A stretch of 64,000 bases of DNA from Mesorhizobium australicum WSM2073 (GTDB lineage: Bacteria > Pseudomonadota > Alphaproteobacteria > Rhizobiales > Rhizobiaceae). The notes under the pieces are model-generated. The model was not told the DNA's origin. It was given only the letters and a program-made list of their open reading frames with translations, and made no database searches. Shown piece by piece: positions 38,445 to 46,447 of this stretch. The stretch's first letter is position 1; each line of letters opens with the position of its first letter. The stretch spans positions 1,426,001-1,490,000 of the forward strand of contig NC_019973.1 in NCBI RefSeq assembly GCF_000230995.2, read 5' to 3'. The position numbers and the translations under genes were made by a program.

Positions 38445-38566
38445 GGCTGCTCCTCCTCCGCCAGACCAGATTGGCCATTTGCCTGATTTGGCAATGAGCA
38501 TACATAGGGCAAGGGCGTCGATGCAAACAGCCGGTAAGAGTGCGGCGAGGAAAGACGGAAAACTTC

Positions 38567-39577
38567 ATGGCGAGCGGACAGAAAATTCCGGCACGGATGA
38601 CGGCGATCGCTATCTCGGAGCCGGGTGGCCCACGGGTGCTGAAACCGGAAACGCGCGACGTACCGCAGCCCGGCCCCGGCGAAATCCTGATCAAGGTGCA
38701 TGCCGCCGGCGTCAACCGGCCGGACGTGCAGCAGCGCAAGGGGGCCTACCCGCCTCCGCCCGGTGCATCGGACCTGCCGGGCCTCGAGGTGTCGGGAGAA
38801 GTGGCCGCTCTTGGCGACCAGATATCGCGCTGGCGCATCGGGGACAGGGTCTGCGCGCTCACGCCCGGCGGCGGCTATGCCGAATATGTCAGGGTTCATG
38901 CAGGCAGCGTTCTGCCACTGCCGGCGGGCTTCACCCACACGGAAGCGGCGGCGGTGCCGGAAAACTATTTCACCGTCTGGCACAATGTGTTCGAACGCGG
39001 CGGCCTGAAGAAGGGTGAGACACTGCTCGTCCATGGCGGCTCGTCCGGCATCGGCACCACGACGATCCAGCTCGCCTCGGCCTTCGGCGCTTATGTGATC
39101 ACCACCGCCGGATCCCAGGAGAAATGCGACGCCTGCCTGAAGATCGGAGCCGACCGTGCGATCAATTACCGCGAGCAGGATTTCGTCACCGCGGTCAAGG
39201 AGGTGACCGAAGGCCGAGGCGCCAACGTCATCCTCGACATGGTCGGCGGCGACTATGTCCAGCGAAACTACGAGGCCGCCGCTGTCGAGGGCCGGATCGT
39301 GCAGATCGCGGTTCAGGCAGGCGCTGTCGCCAGTGCCGATTTTTCCAAGGTAATGGTCAAGCGGCTGACCCATACGGGCTCGACGCTCAGGCCGCGCACA
39401 GTCGAATTCAAGGCGGCGATCGCGGCGGCGCTGGAGGCACAGGTGTGGCCTCTGCTGGGCACGCGCAAGGTGGCACCGGTGATGGACATGATCTACCCGC
39501 TTACCGACGCATGGCGCGCGCATGAGCGGATGGAGGAGGGGGAGCATATCGGCAAGATCGTGCTCGACGTCGGCTAG
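38567..39577 (+). CDS. NAD(P)H-quinone oxidoreductase (PIG3/zinc-type family)
   Basis: A 336-residue MDR-type reductase with the N-terminal GroES-like domain (GEILIKVHAAGVNRPDVQQR, then KGAYPPPPGASDLPGLEVSG) and a Rossmann domain (LLVHGGSSGIGTTTIQLASA). The pattern fits PIG3-type NADPH:quinone oxidoreductases, which handle quinones and other electrophiles. No zinc-ligand Cys cluster is seen. The gene is divergent from DUF1192. Confidence 0.93.
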   Translation: MASGQKIPARMTAIAISEPGGPRVLKPETRDVPQPGPGEILIKVHAAGVNRPDVQQRKGAYPPPPGASDLPGLEVSGEVAALGDQISRWRIGDRVCALTPGGGYAEYVRVHAGSVLPLPAGFTHTEAAAVPENYFTVWHNVFERGGLKKGETLLVHGGSSGIGTTTIQLASAFGAYVITTAGSQEKCDACLKIGADRAINYREQDFVTAVKEVTEGRGANVILDMVGGDYVQRNYEAAAVEGRIVQIAVQAGAVASADFSKVMVKRLTHTGSTLRPRTVEFKAAIAAALEAQVWPLLGTRKVAPVMDMIYPLTDAWRAHERMEEGEHIGKIVLDVG

Positions 39578-39672
39578 GACGCCAGCATTTTCGGCTCGGC
39601 CCGACCGGATCTCGACACGGTCTGGCCAGCGTCCTTCGCCCCTGCCCACAAGATGAACACAAGCTTAATGGT

Positions 39673-39696
39673 GCAATGCAGCATTTGCATCATTGC
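39673..39696. repeat. Inverted repeat upstream of DUF1127
   Basis: GCAATGCA, eight bases, and CATTGC with an inner ATGCA/TGCAT pair form a palindrome about 85 bases before the DUF1127 start. A second one, CGATGAT with ATCATCG, follows at 39726-39751. Confidence 0.4.
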
Positions 39697-39778
39697 TATG
39701 CAAAATCGGCTGTTCAAGTCCCGCCCGATGATCACTATTTGAGCATCATCGAAACGAACCCAATTCAGGAGGACTACC

Positions 39779-39919
39779 ATGAACCCGATCCGTGCTTTCC
39801 GTAACTGGCGCATGTACAACGAGACCGTTCGCGAACTGAACCGCCTCAACGCCCGTCAGCTCAGCGACCTCGGCATCAACCGCGGCGACATCGAGCGGAT
39901 CGCCCGTCAGGCGATCTGA
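39779..39919 (+). CDS. DUF1127 (YjiS-like) small protein
   Basis: A 46-residue protein, MNPIRAFRNWRMYNETVREL and later LSDLGINRGDIERIARQ, which is the DUF1127 signature with its Arg-rich helix. In rhizobia and Agrobacterium these proteins take part in RNA turnover and phosphate or carbon metabolism control. A CAGGAGG site lies before the ATG. It is a single-gene unit closed by a terminator. Confidence 0.93.
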   Translation: MNPIRAFRNWRMYNETVRELNRLNARQLSDLGINRGDIERIARQAI

Positions 39920-39991
39920 TTGCAAGCGCGACCCGCCGCAAGGCAGGGTCGCAATGCAGAGCCGCCGCAGACGCTTGTCGTCGCCGGTTCC

Positions 39992-40021
39992 AAACCCGCT
40001 GGACCCTGTCCGGCGGGTTTT
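39992..40021 (+). terminator. Rho-independent terminator after DUF1127
   Basis: A 13-bp stem (AAACCCGCTGGAC with GTCCGGCGGGTTT, one T-G pair) and a three-base loop end in a short T run. Confidence 0.85.
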
Positions 40022-40280
40022 GTCTTTTGGGGGATTGGATTCATCTCGGCTTCGGCGTGATATGCCATGGCGATCCGCGGCAAATGCGGCGGCAGGGTTT
40101 GGACCGCCGTGGCAAACGTTAGCCGTCACCGCGTGCCTCGGTTGGCCACGTCGTTCCCAGCTCTTCCAAAAACGTTGCGAAACGACCTGAGAGCAGTTAT
40201 ACAGGCCGCGAATTTCCCATTTTGGTGGCTCTAAACCACCGCCCGCGCGGGAACGCGGGCGAAGGAGAAGGATTTTTGAA
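40022..40280. other. Spacer between DUF1127 and trcR
   Basis: This 259-base spacer (361 bases from the DUF1127 stop) contains no credible gene. It holds the trcR promoter (40175-40203) and, in the leader, a weak hairpin at 40223-40239 (GGTGG and CCACC) and a GC-rich stem near 40242-40262. Confidence 0.6.
40175..40203 (+). promoter_or_regulatory. Promoter of trcR
   Basis: TTGCGA (40175-40180), a 17-base spacer, TATACA (40198-40203), about 78 bases before the start codon. Confidence 0.6.
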
Positions 40281-40976
40281 ATGGCCAATACGCTCTTGAT
40301 GCCCAAGGCGACCGCCGTCTGGCTGGTCGACAACACCGCGCTCTCCTTTGAGCAGATCGCGCAGTTCTGCGGGCTGCATCCGCTCGAGGTCAAGGCGATC
40401 GCCGACGGAGAATCGGCGCAAGGCATCAAGGGCATGGATCCGATCATGACCGGCCAGCTGACCCGCGACGAGATCGCGCGCGCCGAGAAGGATCCGAACC
40501 AGCGCCTGAAGCTTTCCGACCCCAAGGTGCGGGTACCCGAATCCAAGCGCAAGGGCCCGCGCTATACGCCGCTGTCGAAACGTCAGGACCGGCCGAACGC
40601 CATCCTGTGGCTGGTGCGCAATCATCCAGAGCTGAAGGACGCGCAGATTTCGCGCCTCGTCGGCACCACCAAGTCAACGATCGAGCAGATCCGCGAACGC
40701 AAGCACTGGAATTCGGCCAATCTGCAGCCGATGGACCCGGTGACGCTGGGTCTCGCCTCGCAGATCGACCTCGACATGGAAGTCAACCGCGCCTCGCGCG
40801 GCCGCGAACAGGCGCAGCCGGTCGGCGACACGCTGCTGCCGGCGGCATTGACCGAGCGGTTGGTGCCTGCACCGGAGAAGCCGAAGGACGAGGACGCGGA
40901 GCTCGATGCAAACGCCGTCTTCGCCAAGCTGTCGGCGCTGAAGTCGAAGGACACCGATACGGACGACGAGGAATAG
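40281..40976 (+). CDS. trcR: Cell-cycle transcriptional regulator TrcR (DUF1013)
   Basis: A 231-residue DUF1013 protein: MANTLLMPKATAVWLVDNTA, LSFEQIAQFCGLHPLEVKAI, IRERKHWNSANLQPMDPVTL, and an acidic tail ending DTDTDDEE. TrcR is an alphaproteobacterial regulator linked to the cell cycle. A sigma-70-type promoter stands 78 bases before the start and a bidirectional terminator follows. The gene is monocistronic. Confidence 0.93.
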   Translation: MANTLLMPKATAVWLVDNTALSFEQIAQFCGLHPLEVKAIADGESAQGIKGMDPIMTGQLTRDEIARAEKDPNQRLKLSDPKVRVPESKRKGPRYTPLSKRQDRPNAILWLVRNHPELKDAQISRLVGTTKSTIEQIRERKHWNSANLQPMDPVTLGLASQIDLDMEVNRASRGREQAQPVGDTLLPAALTERLVPAPEKPKDEDAELDANAVFAKLSALKSKDTDTDDEE

Positions 40977-40994
40977 GCTTTTCGCGAACGGAAC

Positions 40995-41023
40995 AAAATA
41001 GCCCGCTTCGAGCGGGCTATTTT
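40995..41023. terminator. Bidirectional terminator between trcR and the WYL regulator
   Basis: A 13-bp perfect stem (AAAATAGCCCGCT and AGCGGGCTATTTT) around TCG serves both convergent genes. Confidence 0.88.
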
Positions 41024-41039
41024 GTGCGGCCGGCAAGTC

Positions 41040-41759
41040 TCAGCTTCGCGCCGCGCGGTCGGGCGCCATGCCGTAGTCCTCGCTGCGCTCCACCGCCCGG
41101 TAAAAATCGGCAAGCTGCTTGCCGCGCTCCGGCTTGAAGATCCGGCCGGCGATGACCACGGAGGCAATGCGGTCGATGCGGAAGGCGCGGAAATCATCGC
41201 GCATCTCGCACCAGGCGACCAGCGTCCACACCTTGCCCCAGAACCACAGGCCGAGCGGCCTGATATCGCGCGCGGTGCCGCGGCCGGCTTCGTCCGAGTA
41301 GTCGATGGTCAGCACCTGGCGCTTTTCGACCGCGCGCTCGATCAGGTCGATCGCCTCGCGGGCGGCATCGCTGACCACCCACATCGGCGTGTGGATCTCG
41401 GTGCGGGCGATGCGGTCTTTCTCGGCATCGGGCAGCACGGCACCGATCTTGACCAGTGCTTCGTCGGCGGCCCGCGCCATGGCGGCGCCGCCAAAGGCGC
41501 GCACCATGCGGGCGCCGGCTACCAGCGCCACGATCTCGTCACGCGTGAACATCAGCGGCGGAAGGTCGAAACCCTCCCTCATCATATAGCCAACGCCAGC
41601 CTCGCCGTCGATCGGCACTCCGGTCGACTGCAGGTCGGCTATGTCGCGGTAAATGGTTCGCTCGGAAACCTCGAGCCATGTGCCGAGCTTCTGGGCGGTG
41701 ACAAGGCGGCCACCACGCAGATGCTGCACGATCTGAAAGAGCCTGTCGGCGCGGCGCAT
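41040..41759 (-). CDS. WYL/YafY family transcriptional regulator
   Basis: A 239-residue regulator with an N-terminal HTH (MRRADRLFQIVQHLRGGRLV, VSERTIYRDIADLQSTGVPI, then GEAGVGYMMREG) and a C-terminal WYL domain (GLWFWGKVWTLVAWCEMRDD, FRAFRIDRIASVV). An in-frame ATG at 41786 would add nine residues. It lies 72 bases after an MGMT-like gene on the same strand; two identical palindromes upstream of nearby same-strand genes are its best candidate operators. Confidence 0.92.
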   Translation of the reverse strand: MRRADRLFQIVQHLRGGRLVTAQKLGTWLEVSERTIYRDIADLQSTGVPIDGEAGVGYMMREGFDLPPLMFTRDEIVALVAGARMVRAFGGAAMARAADEALVKIGAVLPDAEKDRIARTEIHTPMWVVSDAAREAIDLIERAVEKRQVLTIDYSDEAGRGTARDIRPLGLWFWGKVWTLVAWCEMRDDFRAFRIDRIASVVIAGRIFKPERGKQLADFYRAVERSEDYGMAPDRAARS

Positions 41760-41831
41760 CGTTTGCTTCCCCAGTGTTTTTCCCATGCATGCCGTGGCTC
41801 CCTGACCGGATCCACTTCCACATGACATGCA

Positions 41832-42239
41832 TTACGGCTTCAGCCCTTCGCGCTTGCGCTGCGCGGCGACGAATTCCGCGCCGAAGGACAGTTTCCTCGT
41901 TGTCGGCGTCTTCGCATCGAGAACGCGCCAGAAGGGAGCGACGTCGCTGAGCGTCATGCCGCGCTCGAGATCCTCCTTGGCAGCCTCGGCGACCGTACGC
42001 GGATGATAGCCCATGGTGACCGGGCATGTCACTTCGGCGCCATGCTCGATGGCAAGGGCCGTGCGCAGCGCGCGAACGTCCATATCGACGCCTTCGGGGA
42101 TGGAGCGGATGAAATCGTCGACCTGGCGCGCGGTCGGCACCAGCATGGGCTGGCCTTCGATAACGTCCCCTACCGTGCGCGGCGTTGGCTTCACGCCGTT
42201 GATGCCAGGCGCGTTCAGCCTGTCGTTCCAGTGTTTCAT
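41832..42239 (-). CDS. MGMT/Atl-like conserved protein, function uncertain
   Basis: A 135-residue protein, MKHWNDRLNAPGINGVKPTP and later RTALAIEHGAEVTCPVTMGY, PFWRVLDAKTPTTRKLSFGA. It resembles proteins placed near the O6-methylguanine DNA-binding family, but a PCHRV active-site motif is absent (the single Cys is in TCPVT), so alkyl transfer is not supported. It could recognise alkylated DNA in an Atl-like manner; that is inference. A perfect palindrome stands 46 bases upstream of its start. Confidence 0.65.
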   Translation of the reverse strand: MKHWNDRLNAPGINGVKPTPRTVGDVIEGQPMLVPTARQVDDFIRSIPEGVDMDVRALRTALAIEHGAEVTCPVTMGYHPRTVAEAAKEDLERGMTLSDVAPFWRVLDAKTPTTRKLSFGAEFVAAQRKREGLKP

Positions 42240-42285
42240 CGATCGTCCTTGGCCGGCCATGCGCATTGTCCCACCATCGCACGCA

Positions 42286-42311
42286 CCTCCTGACAGCATG
42301 CTGTCAGGAGG
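42286..42311. promoter_or_regulatory. 26-bp operator palindrome, copy 1 (upstream of the MGMT-like gene)
   Basis: CCTCCTGACAG, four bases CATG, CTGTCAGGAGG: a perfect palindrome. It lies 46 bases before the start of the MGMT-like gene and covers the stop codon of the DJ-1 gene upstream. On the minus strand it runs into a GTGCGATGGTG element. Confidence 0.75.
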
Positions 42312-42894
42312 CTTCAGCATACTCCTTGGCGAACAGCGTCCGCATCTGCGCGAGTTCGCTGCCTTTTTCCGGGTAGAGCGTCTGCAGGAAGGCAAGGGCG
42401 AAAGTGCCGGGCGCCGAACCTGGCGCGGACACGATTTTGCCGTCGGCCACGGCATGTGGCACATCCTGATAATTGCCGTCGCCTGCATAGCCGGACTCGT
42501 GACGGCTGATCCAGTCACGGCCATTGCTGGTATGTCTGGCGTTCTCGAACATGCCGGCTCGGGCCAGCGCCAGCGTTCCCGCACAGATGCCACCAACGAC
42601 ACCGCCGCGCGATGCGACAGCCATCAGCAGTTCGGCAGCATCCGGCGGCGTCTTGCCCGCCCAGTGGTCGGAACCGATGACGGCCACGGCATCGAGATCG
42701 GTATTCTCATTGATGCTGGCCGAGCGGTCTGGCGTCAGCTTAAAACCGCTGATTCCGGTCACCGGCTTGCCGTCGGGCGTCAGCGACACGGCGCGAGCGC
42801 CGAACCATTCGACCGCCGAGGCCGCCAGCAGCCCATATTCCCAGTCGGCAAAACCTTCGATGAACAGAAAGCCGATTGTCTTCTGATCGGACAT
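42304..42894 (-). CDS. DJ-1/PfpI family protein
   Basis: A 196-residue protein of the DJ-1/PfpI/GAT1 type: KTIGFLFIEGFADWEYGLLA, the nucleophile elbow VVGGICAGTLALARAGMF with the Cys, and SAPGSAPGTFALAFLQTLYP. Members include glyoxalase III, chaperones and proteases. It is located just upstream of the MGMT-like gene on the same strand, and its stop codon lies in the palindrome. Confidence 0.9.
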   Translation of the reverse strand: MSDQKTIGFLFIEGFADWEYGLLAASAVEWFGARAVSLTPDGKPVTGISGFKLTPDRSASINENTDLDAVAVIGSDHWAGKTPPDAAELLMAVASRGGVVGGICAGTLALARAGMFENARHTSNGRDWISRHESGYAGDGNYQDVPHAVADGKIVSAPGSAPGTFALAFLQTLYPEKGSELAQMRTLFAKEYAEAS

Positions 42895-42978
42895 GAGCTC
42901 GCTCCATCCCTCGCGCGCCGGACTTGATATCTGGGTGCTGACGCGTGAGCATCCAACCGCTGCGTTGAAAATTTCGTC

Positions 42979-43146
42979 TCAATTGCCGTGATGGCGACGC
43001 TCGGCATACATGTCCGGCCAGCCGATATCCTTGCGAATGTCTGCGGGTAGCGCGTTCATGAACCGCTGGGTCCGGATCTCGTTGCGCATCGTGCGGATCT
43101 TGCCGACATAATGCTGCATGCCGCGCAGAATGGTAAAACCGTTCAT
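42979..43146 (-). CDS. DUF1127 small protein (second in window)
   Basis: A 55-residue protein, MNGFTILRGMQHYVGKIRTM and later NALPADIRKDIGWPDMYAER, showing the DUF1127 helix (LPADIRKDIGWPD). A palindrome identical in half-sites to the one before the MGMT-like gene lies 41 bases upstream of the ATG. AGAGGAGATTGGTC is its ribosome site. Confidence 0.88.
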   Translation of the reverse strand: MNGFTILRGMQHYVGKIRTMRNEIRTQRFMNALPADIRKDIGWPDMYAERRHHGN

Positions 43147-43187
43147 GACCAATCTCCTCTCTCTAACTGGAGACACTATCGCACACC

Positions 43188-43213
43188 CCTCCTGACAGCA
43201 GTCTGTCAGGAGG
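43188..43213. promoter_or_regulatory. 26-bp operator palindrome, copy 2 (upstream of DUF1127)
   Basis: CCTCCTGACAG, four bases CAGT, CTGTCAGGAGG. The half-sites are identical to copy 1; only the centre differs. It lies 41 bases before the DUF1127 start on the minus strand, followed by GTGCGATAGTG. Confidence 0.75.
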
Positions 43214-43411
43214 ATGGCAGGTCGTGTGGCGACTGTTCCGTTCTTGTCGTGACGGGTCACGCGAGCGCGGATTGTTCACTAAGGCAGGGCTAATCGAGGC
43301 AGTATTGTTCATAGCTTGGCGACGGACTGTCGGGATAGGCGGCCTTCAGCGAAGTGACCGGAGTTCTGATATGAAAGGAGAAAATTCTTCCCCAAAAACA
43401 GGGAGACCACC

Positions 43412-44365
43412 ATGAGCTTGCAACTGACAGGAATTCACCACCTGACCGCCATCACCGCCAATGCGCCCGGCAATCTTCACTTCTACACGAGGCTGCTGGG
43501 GCTGCGGCTGGTCAAGAAGACAGTGAACCAGGACGATACCTCGGCCTACCATCTCTTTTACGCCGACGCCGAGGCAACGCCGGGTACCGACCTCACCTTC
43601 TTCGACTGGCCGATCGGCCGCGAACGGCGCGGCACACACAGCATCGCGCGGACCAGCCTCAGGGTCGGCAGCCAGGAGAGCCTTGGCTGGTGGAAGCAGC
43701 ACCTTGCCAGCGAGGGCATCGTGACAGGAGAGATTGCCGATATCGGCGGCTACAAGTCACTGGATTTCGAGGACCCCGAAGGCCAGCGCCTGCGGCTCGT
43801 CAGCGATGGCGGCAAGGGCGGCAGCCATCCCTGGGCGCAAAGCCCGGTGCCGGCCGAGCATCAGATCCGCGGACTGGGGCCGATCGTTATCAGTGTTCCC
43901 GACATCACCAACACCGAGGCGGTGCTGGCCAGGGTGATGAACATGCGCAAGGTCCGCGACTATGCCTCGCCTGATGGCGAGGGCCAGGTCCACGTTTTCG
44001 AAATGGGCGCGGGCGGGCCGGCGGCGGAGCTTCATGTGGCCGTGCAGCCCGGGCTGGCACCCGCAAGGCAAGGCGCCGGTGCGGTTCACCATGTCGCCTT
44101 CAGGGCGCCGGACGAGGAGACGCTGCATCAGTGGACGGCGCGCCTGGCGGAATTCCGGCTGCCGTCAAGCGGCGAGGTCGAGCGCTACTACTTCCGCTCG
44201 CTCTATTTCCGTGAGCCGAACGGCATCCTGTTCGAGATTGCCACCGACGGGCCAGGGTTCACCGCCGACGAGCCGCTGGAGACGCTGGGCGAAAGCCTTG
44301 CCCTGCCGCCGTTCCTGGAGGCAAAACGCGCATCGATCGAGGCTGGCCTCAAGCCGCTGAAGTAG
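43412..44365 (+). CDS. Ring-cleaving dioxygenase of the two-domain glyoxalase (VOC) family
   Basis: A 317-residue protein with two VOC domains: LTGIHHLTAITANAPGNLHF with the metal His, and GAGAVHHVAFRAPDEETLHQ in the second half, with a Glu in EPNGILFEIATDGPG. Members of this family act on catechol-like, quinone or lactoyl substrates. The gene lies divergent from the palindrome-bearing DUF1127 gene, 199 bases from that palindrome. Confidence 0.9.
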   Translation: MSLQLTGIHHLTAITANAPGNLHFYTRLLGLRLVKKTVNQDDTSAYHLFYADAEATPGTDLTFFDWPIGRERRGTHSIARTSLRVGSQESLGWWKQHLASEGIVTGEIADIGGYKSLDFEDPEGQRLRLVSDGGKGGSHPWAQSPVPAEHQIRGLGPIVISVPDITNTEAVLARVMNMRKVRDYASPDGEGQVHVFEMGAGGPAAELHVAVQPGLAPARQGAGAVHHVAFRAPDEETLHQWTARLAEFRLPSSGEVERYYFRSLYFREPNGILFEIATDGPGFTADEPLETLGESLALPPFLEAKRASIEAGLKPLK

Positions 44366-44445
44366 ATTGCTGCGCGGTCAAGGCGTGCGTCGCGTTCCAG
44401 TTCGGGTTCGCGGCGCCTTTTCTTTCCCGGAGACCGAACGAACCG

Positions 44446-44476
44446 CTTTGACAGGCGCAAGCGTTGCTGGTCAAAG
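44446..44476. repeat. Inverted repeat upstream of the small membrane protein
   Basis: CTTTGAC, seventeen bases, GTCAAAG; the right arm overlaps the ribosome site of the gene at 44482. Confidence 0.35.
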
Positions 44477-44481
44477 GCAGC

Positions 44482-44643
44482 ATGACGAAACTCCTCGCCC
44501 TTGTCATCGTCGGGTTCATGGTCATCCAGCTCATCAAGCCGCTCGGCTGGCCGGGGCTCAGGCGCCGCGGCGATTTCTGGAAATTGGCATTGCTCGCCAT
44601 GGCGGCGATCTCACTGGCGGCCGTGCTCGGGCACTTGACATAG
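44482..44643 (+). CDS. Small two-helix membrane protein, unknown function
   Basis: A 53-residue protein, MTKLLALVIVGFMVIQLIKP and later FWKLALLAMAAISLAAVLGH. Two TM helices are joined by a basic Arg-rich loop (LGWPGLRRRGD). An AAAGG ribosome site lies before the ATG. No family is recognised. Confidence 0.7.
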   Translation: MTKLLALVIVGFMVIQLIKPLGWPGLRRRGDFWKLALLAMAAISLAAVLGHLT

Positions 44644-44668
44644 GCCTGGGGACAGCTGCGGTCGCTCT

Positions 44669-45385
44669 TCAGCCGGCAAGCACTGGGCCGACGAGATGTT
44701 CCGCCCAGGCCCGGTAGCCGGCCTCCGAGGCATGAAACCCGTCGGAAGCAAAACCGGCCTCGGGGTTGGTGATCGGCAGGCGCGGCGCCGGCACCGCGCC
44801 GCGCTCCAGGCAGAGGCGTTCGCCCATCCGGTTCATCGCGGTGGCGCGGATCTCGAGGATCTTGCCGAGCAGCGATGGCATGGCTGGCGCACGCGTGAAC
44901 TCCAGCACCGGCGACCATACCACGCGCGCCTCCGGCCATTTGGCGCGCAGCGCGTAGAGGAGGCCGCCGAACTCCTTCTTGAAGCGCGGCACGGAATGAA
45001 AATTCTTGGTGTCGTTGGTGCCGATGGCGAGCACGATATGCGTCCACGGATCAGCCGACAGATTGGGCAGGACATGGTCGCGGATCTGACCAGATGTCGC
45101 CGAATTGAAGCCGGCGGCACGCCAGCGCACAGCGCCGCCGGTGCGCTGTGCAATCATGACGGCAAGCTGCGCGGCAAGCCCGTTTTCGGAATTGCCGATG
45201 CCGACCGAGGCGGCGGAGGAATCGCCCAGCACCAACAGCGAGATCGCCGGAGCCTGGCCCGAGATCTCGTGCATGACCGGTCCCCGCGCCGGCAGCATGC
45301 GCGAGGTGCGGCGGCGGACACCCAAGCCCTGCCAGACATAGATCGGGAAGGCGAGCCAGGTGAGGAAGGTCGGAAAGCGTCGCAT
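44669..45385 (-). CDS. SGNH/GDSL hydrolase
   Basis: A 238-residue protein with an N-terminal hydrophobic segment (FPTFLTWLAFPIYVWQGLGV). Blocks: the Ser nucleophile in SLLVLGDSSAASVGIGNSEN, the Asn in VLAIGTNDTKNF, and the Asp-His pair in ASDGFHASEAGYRAWA. The triad is complete. Such enzymes deacylate envelope or carbohydrate substrates. An upstream ATG at 45418 is also possible. Confidence 0.9.
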   Translation of the reverse strand: MRRFPTFLTWLAFPIYVWQGLGVRRRTSRMLPARGPVMHEISGQAPAISLLVLGDSSAASVGIGNSENGLAAQLAVMIAQRTGGAVRWRAAGFNSATSGQIRDHVLPNLSADPWTHIVLAIGTNDTKNFHSVPRFKKEFGGLLYALRAKWPEARVVWSPVLEFTRAPAMPSLLGKILEIRATAMNRMGERLCLERGAVPAPRLPITNPEAGFASDGFHASEAGYRAWAEHLVGPVLAG

Positions 45386-45531
45386 CGCTGGTCCATTGAA
45401 CTGGTTTGCGACCAGCATCTAACGCATGTCGCGAGAGAGGTGAACGAGCATCTCCGGCGAAAACAGGATCGCCTCGAACGCTCTACCCCTTTGTTTTACG
45501 CAATTCCGAAGGCGCTCCGCACTTTTGCTGG

Positions 45532-46275
45532 TCAGCCATCGTGGCAATCGTGCTCCGCTTGCGGCTCGCCTGCATATTCGTCATGCAGCCGCACCCAATC
45601 CATCAGGTTGCGGTAGAGGCCGGTCTCACCCCGGCCCTTCGGCGTCAGGTCCAGATAGTGGTAGGCGCCGATCAGTTGTTCGCCGCCACGGGCACGCGAA
45701 ACGAAGGTCAGGAAGATATCGCCGTTCTCGTCCCTGTAGAAAACGCTGGCGCCCGGAAGCTCCTTCGATGTCCGGGGTCGGGTCTCGAAGTTGTAGGTGG
45801 TGTCGCCAGCCGCGATCTGCCTGTCGGTGAAGGAGACCTGCATGTCGAAGTTGAAATCCGACGCATAGGACGACACCCAGTCGAACTTCCAGCCCATGCG
45901 CTGCCTGTAGGCTACAAGCTCGTCCAGCGGCGCGCGCGAGATCACTACCAGCGATACGTCGTGGTGCATGAGGTGCTGGTTGGCACCGTCGATATGATCG
46001 GCAAGAAAGGAGCAGCCTTCGCAATGATTGACGCAGCCCGGCCCGAACATGAAATGGTAGACGATCAGCTGGCTGTTGGCGCCAAACAGATCGGCAAGTT
46101 TCTTCGGCCCCCTTTCGGTCTCGAAGACGTAGTCCTTGCGAATTTTCAACCAGGGGAGTTCGCGCCGCTCGGCCGCGACGCGCTCGCGAAGCCGCGTCAG
46201 TTCCTTCTCGCGGGCCAGATGTGCCTTATGAGCCTCGAACCATTCTTCGCGCGAAACGACCTTGTTGCGATGCAT
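45532..46275 (-). CDS. DUF899 thioredoxin-like protein
   Basis: A 247-residue DUF899 protein: MHRNKVVSREEWFEAHKAHL, WLKIRKDYVFETERGPKKLA, LIVYHFMFGPGCVNHCEGCS and QIAAGDTTYNFE. The three Cys (GCVNHCEGC) are in the position of the thioredoxin active site, with a two-residue spacing between the last pair. GGGAG precedes the ATG. Function unknown. Confidence 0.9.
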   Translation of the reverse strand: MHRNKVVSREEWFEAHKAHLAREKELTRLRERVAAERRELPWLKIRKDYVFETERGPKKLADLFGANSQLIVYHFMFGPGCVNHCEGCSFLADHIDGANQHLMHHDVSLVVISRAPLDELVAYRQRMGWKFDWVSSYASDFNFDMQVSFTDRQIAAGDTTYNFETRPRTSKELPGASVFYRDENGDIFLTFVSRARGGEQLIGAYHYLDLTPKGRGETGLYRNLMDWVRLHDEYAGEPQAEHDCHDG

Positions 46276-46396
46276 GAACTTCTCCCTGTCTGCACCCCAA
46301 GGACGTACGGGATGGGCTCGCCCCGACATCGCCGCTGTCAGGAATGCTCAGAGAAAATAAGAATTCGAATGCCTTGACCCAAGGCCGGTGCGCCAA

Positions 46397-46424
46397 ACAA
46401 AACCCGGGCACGTCTGCCCGGGTT
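46397..46424 (-). terminator. Rho-independent terminator of fba
   Basis: On the minus strand AACCCGGGC pairs with GCCCGGGTT around AGACGT and ends in TTTTG. Confidence 0.85.
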
Positions 46425-46447
46425 CGAAGGGACGGATAGCAGGGGCT

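Noticed and set aside
38162..39649. Upstream extension of the YcaD-like MFS frame
   Set aside because: The extra part is antisense to the quinone oxidoreductase gene and DUF1192; the MFS domain starts at 38161.
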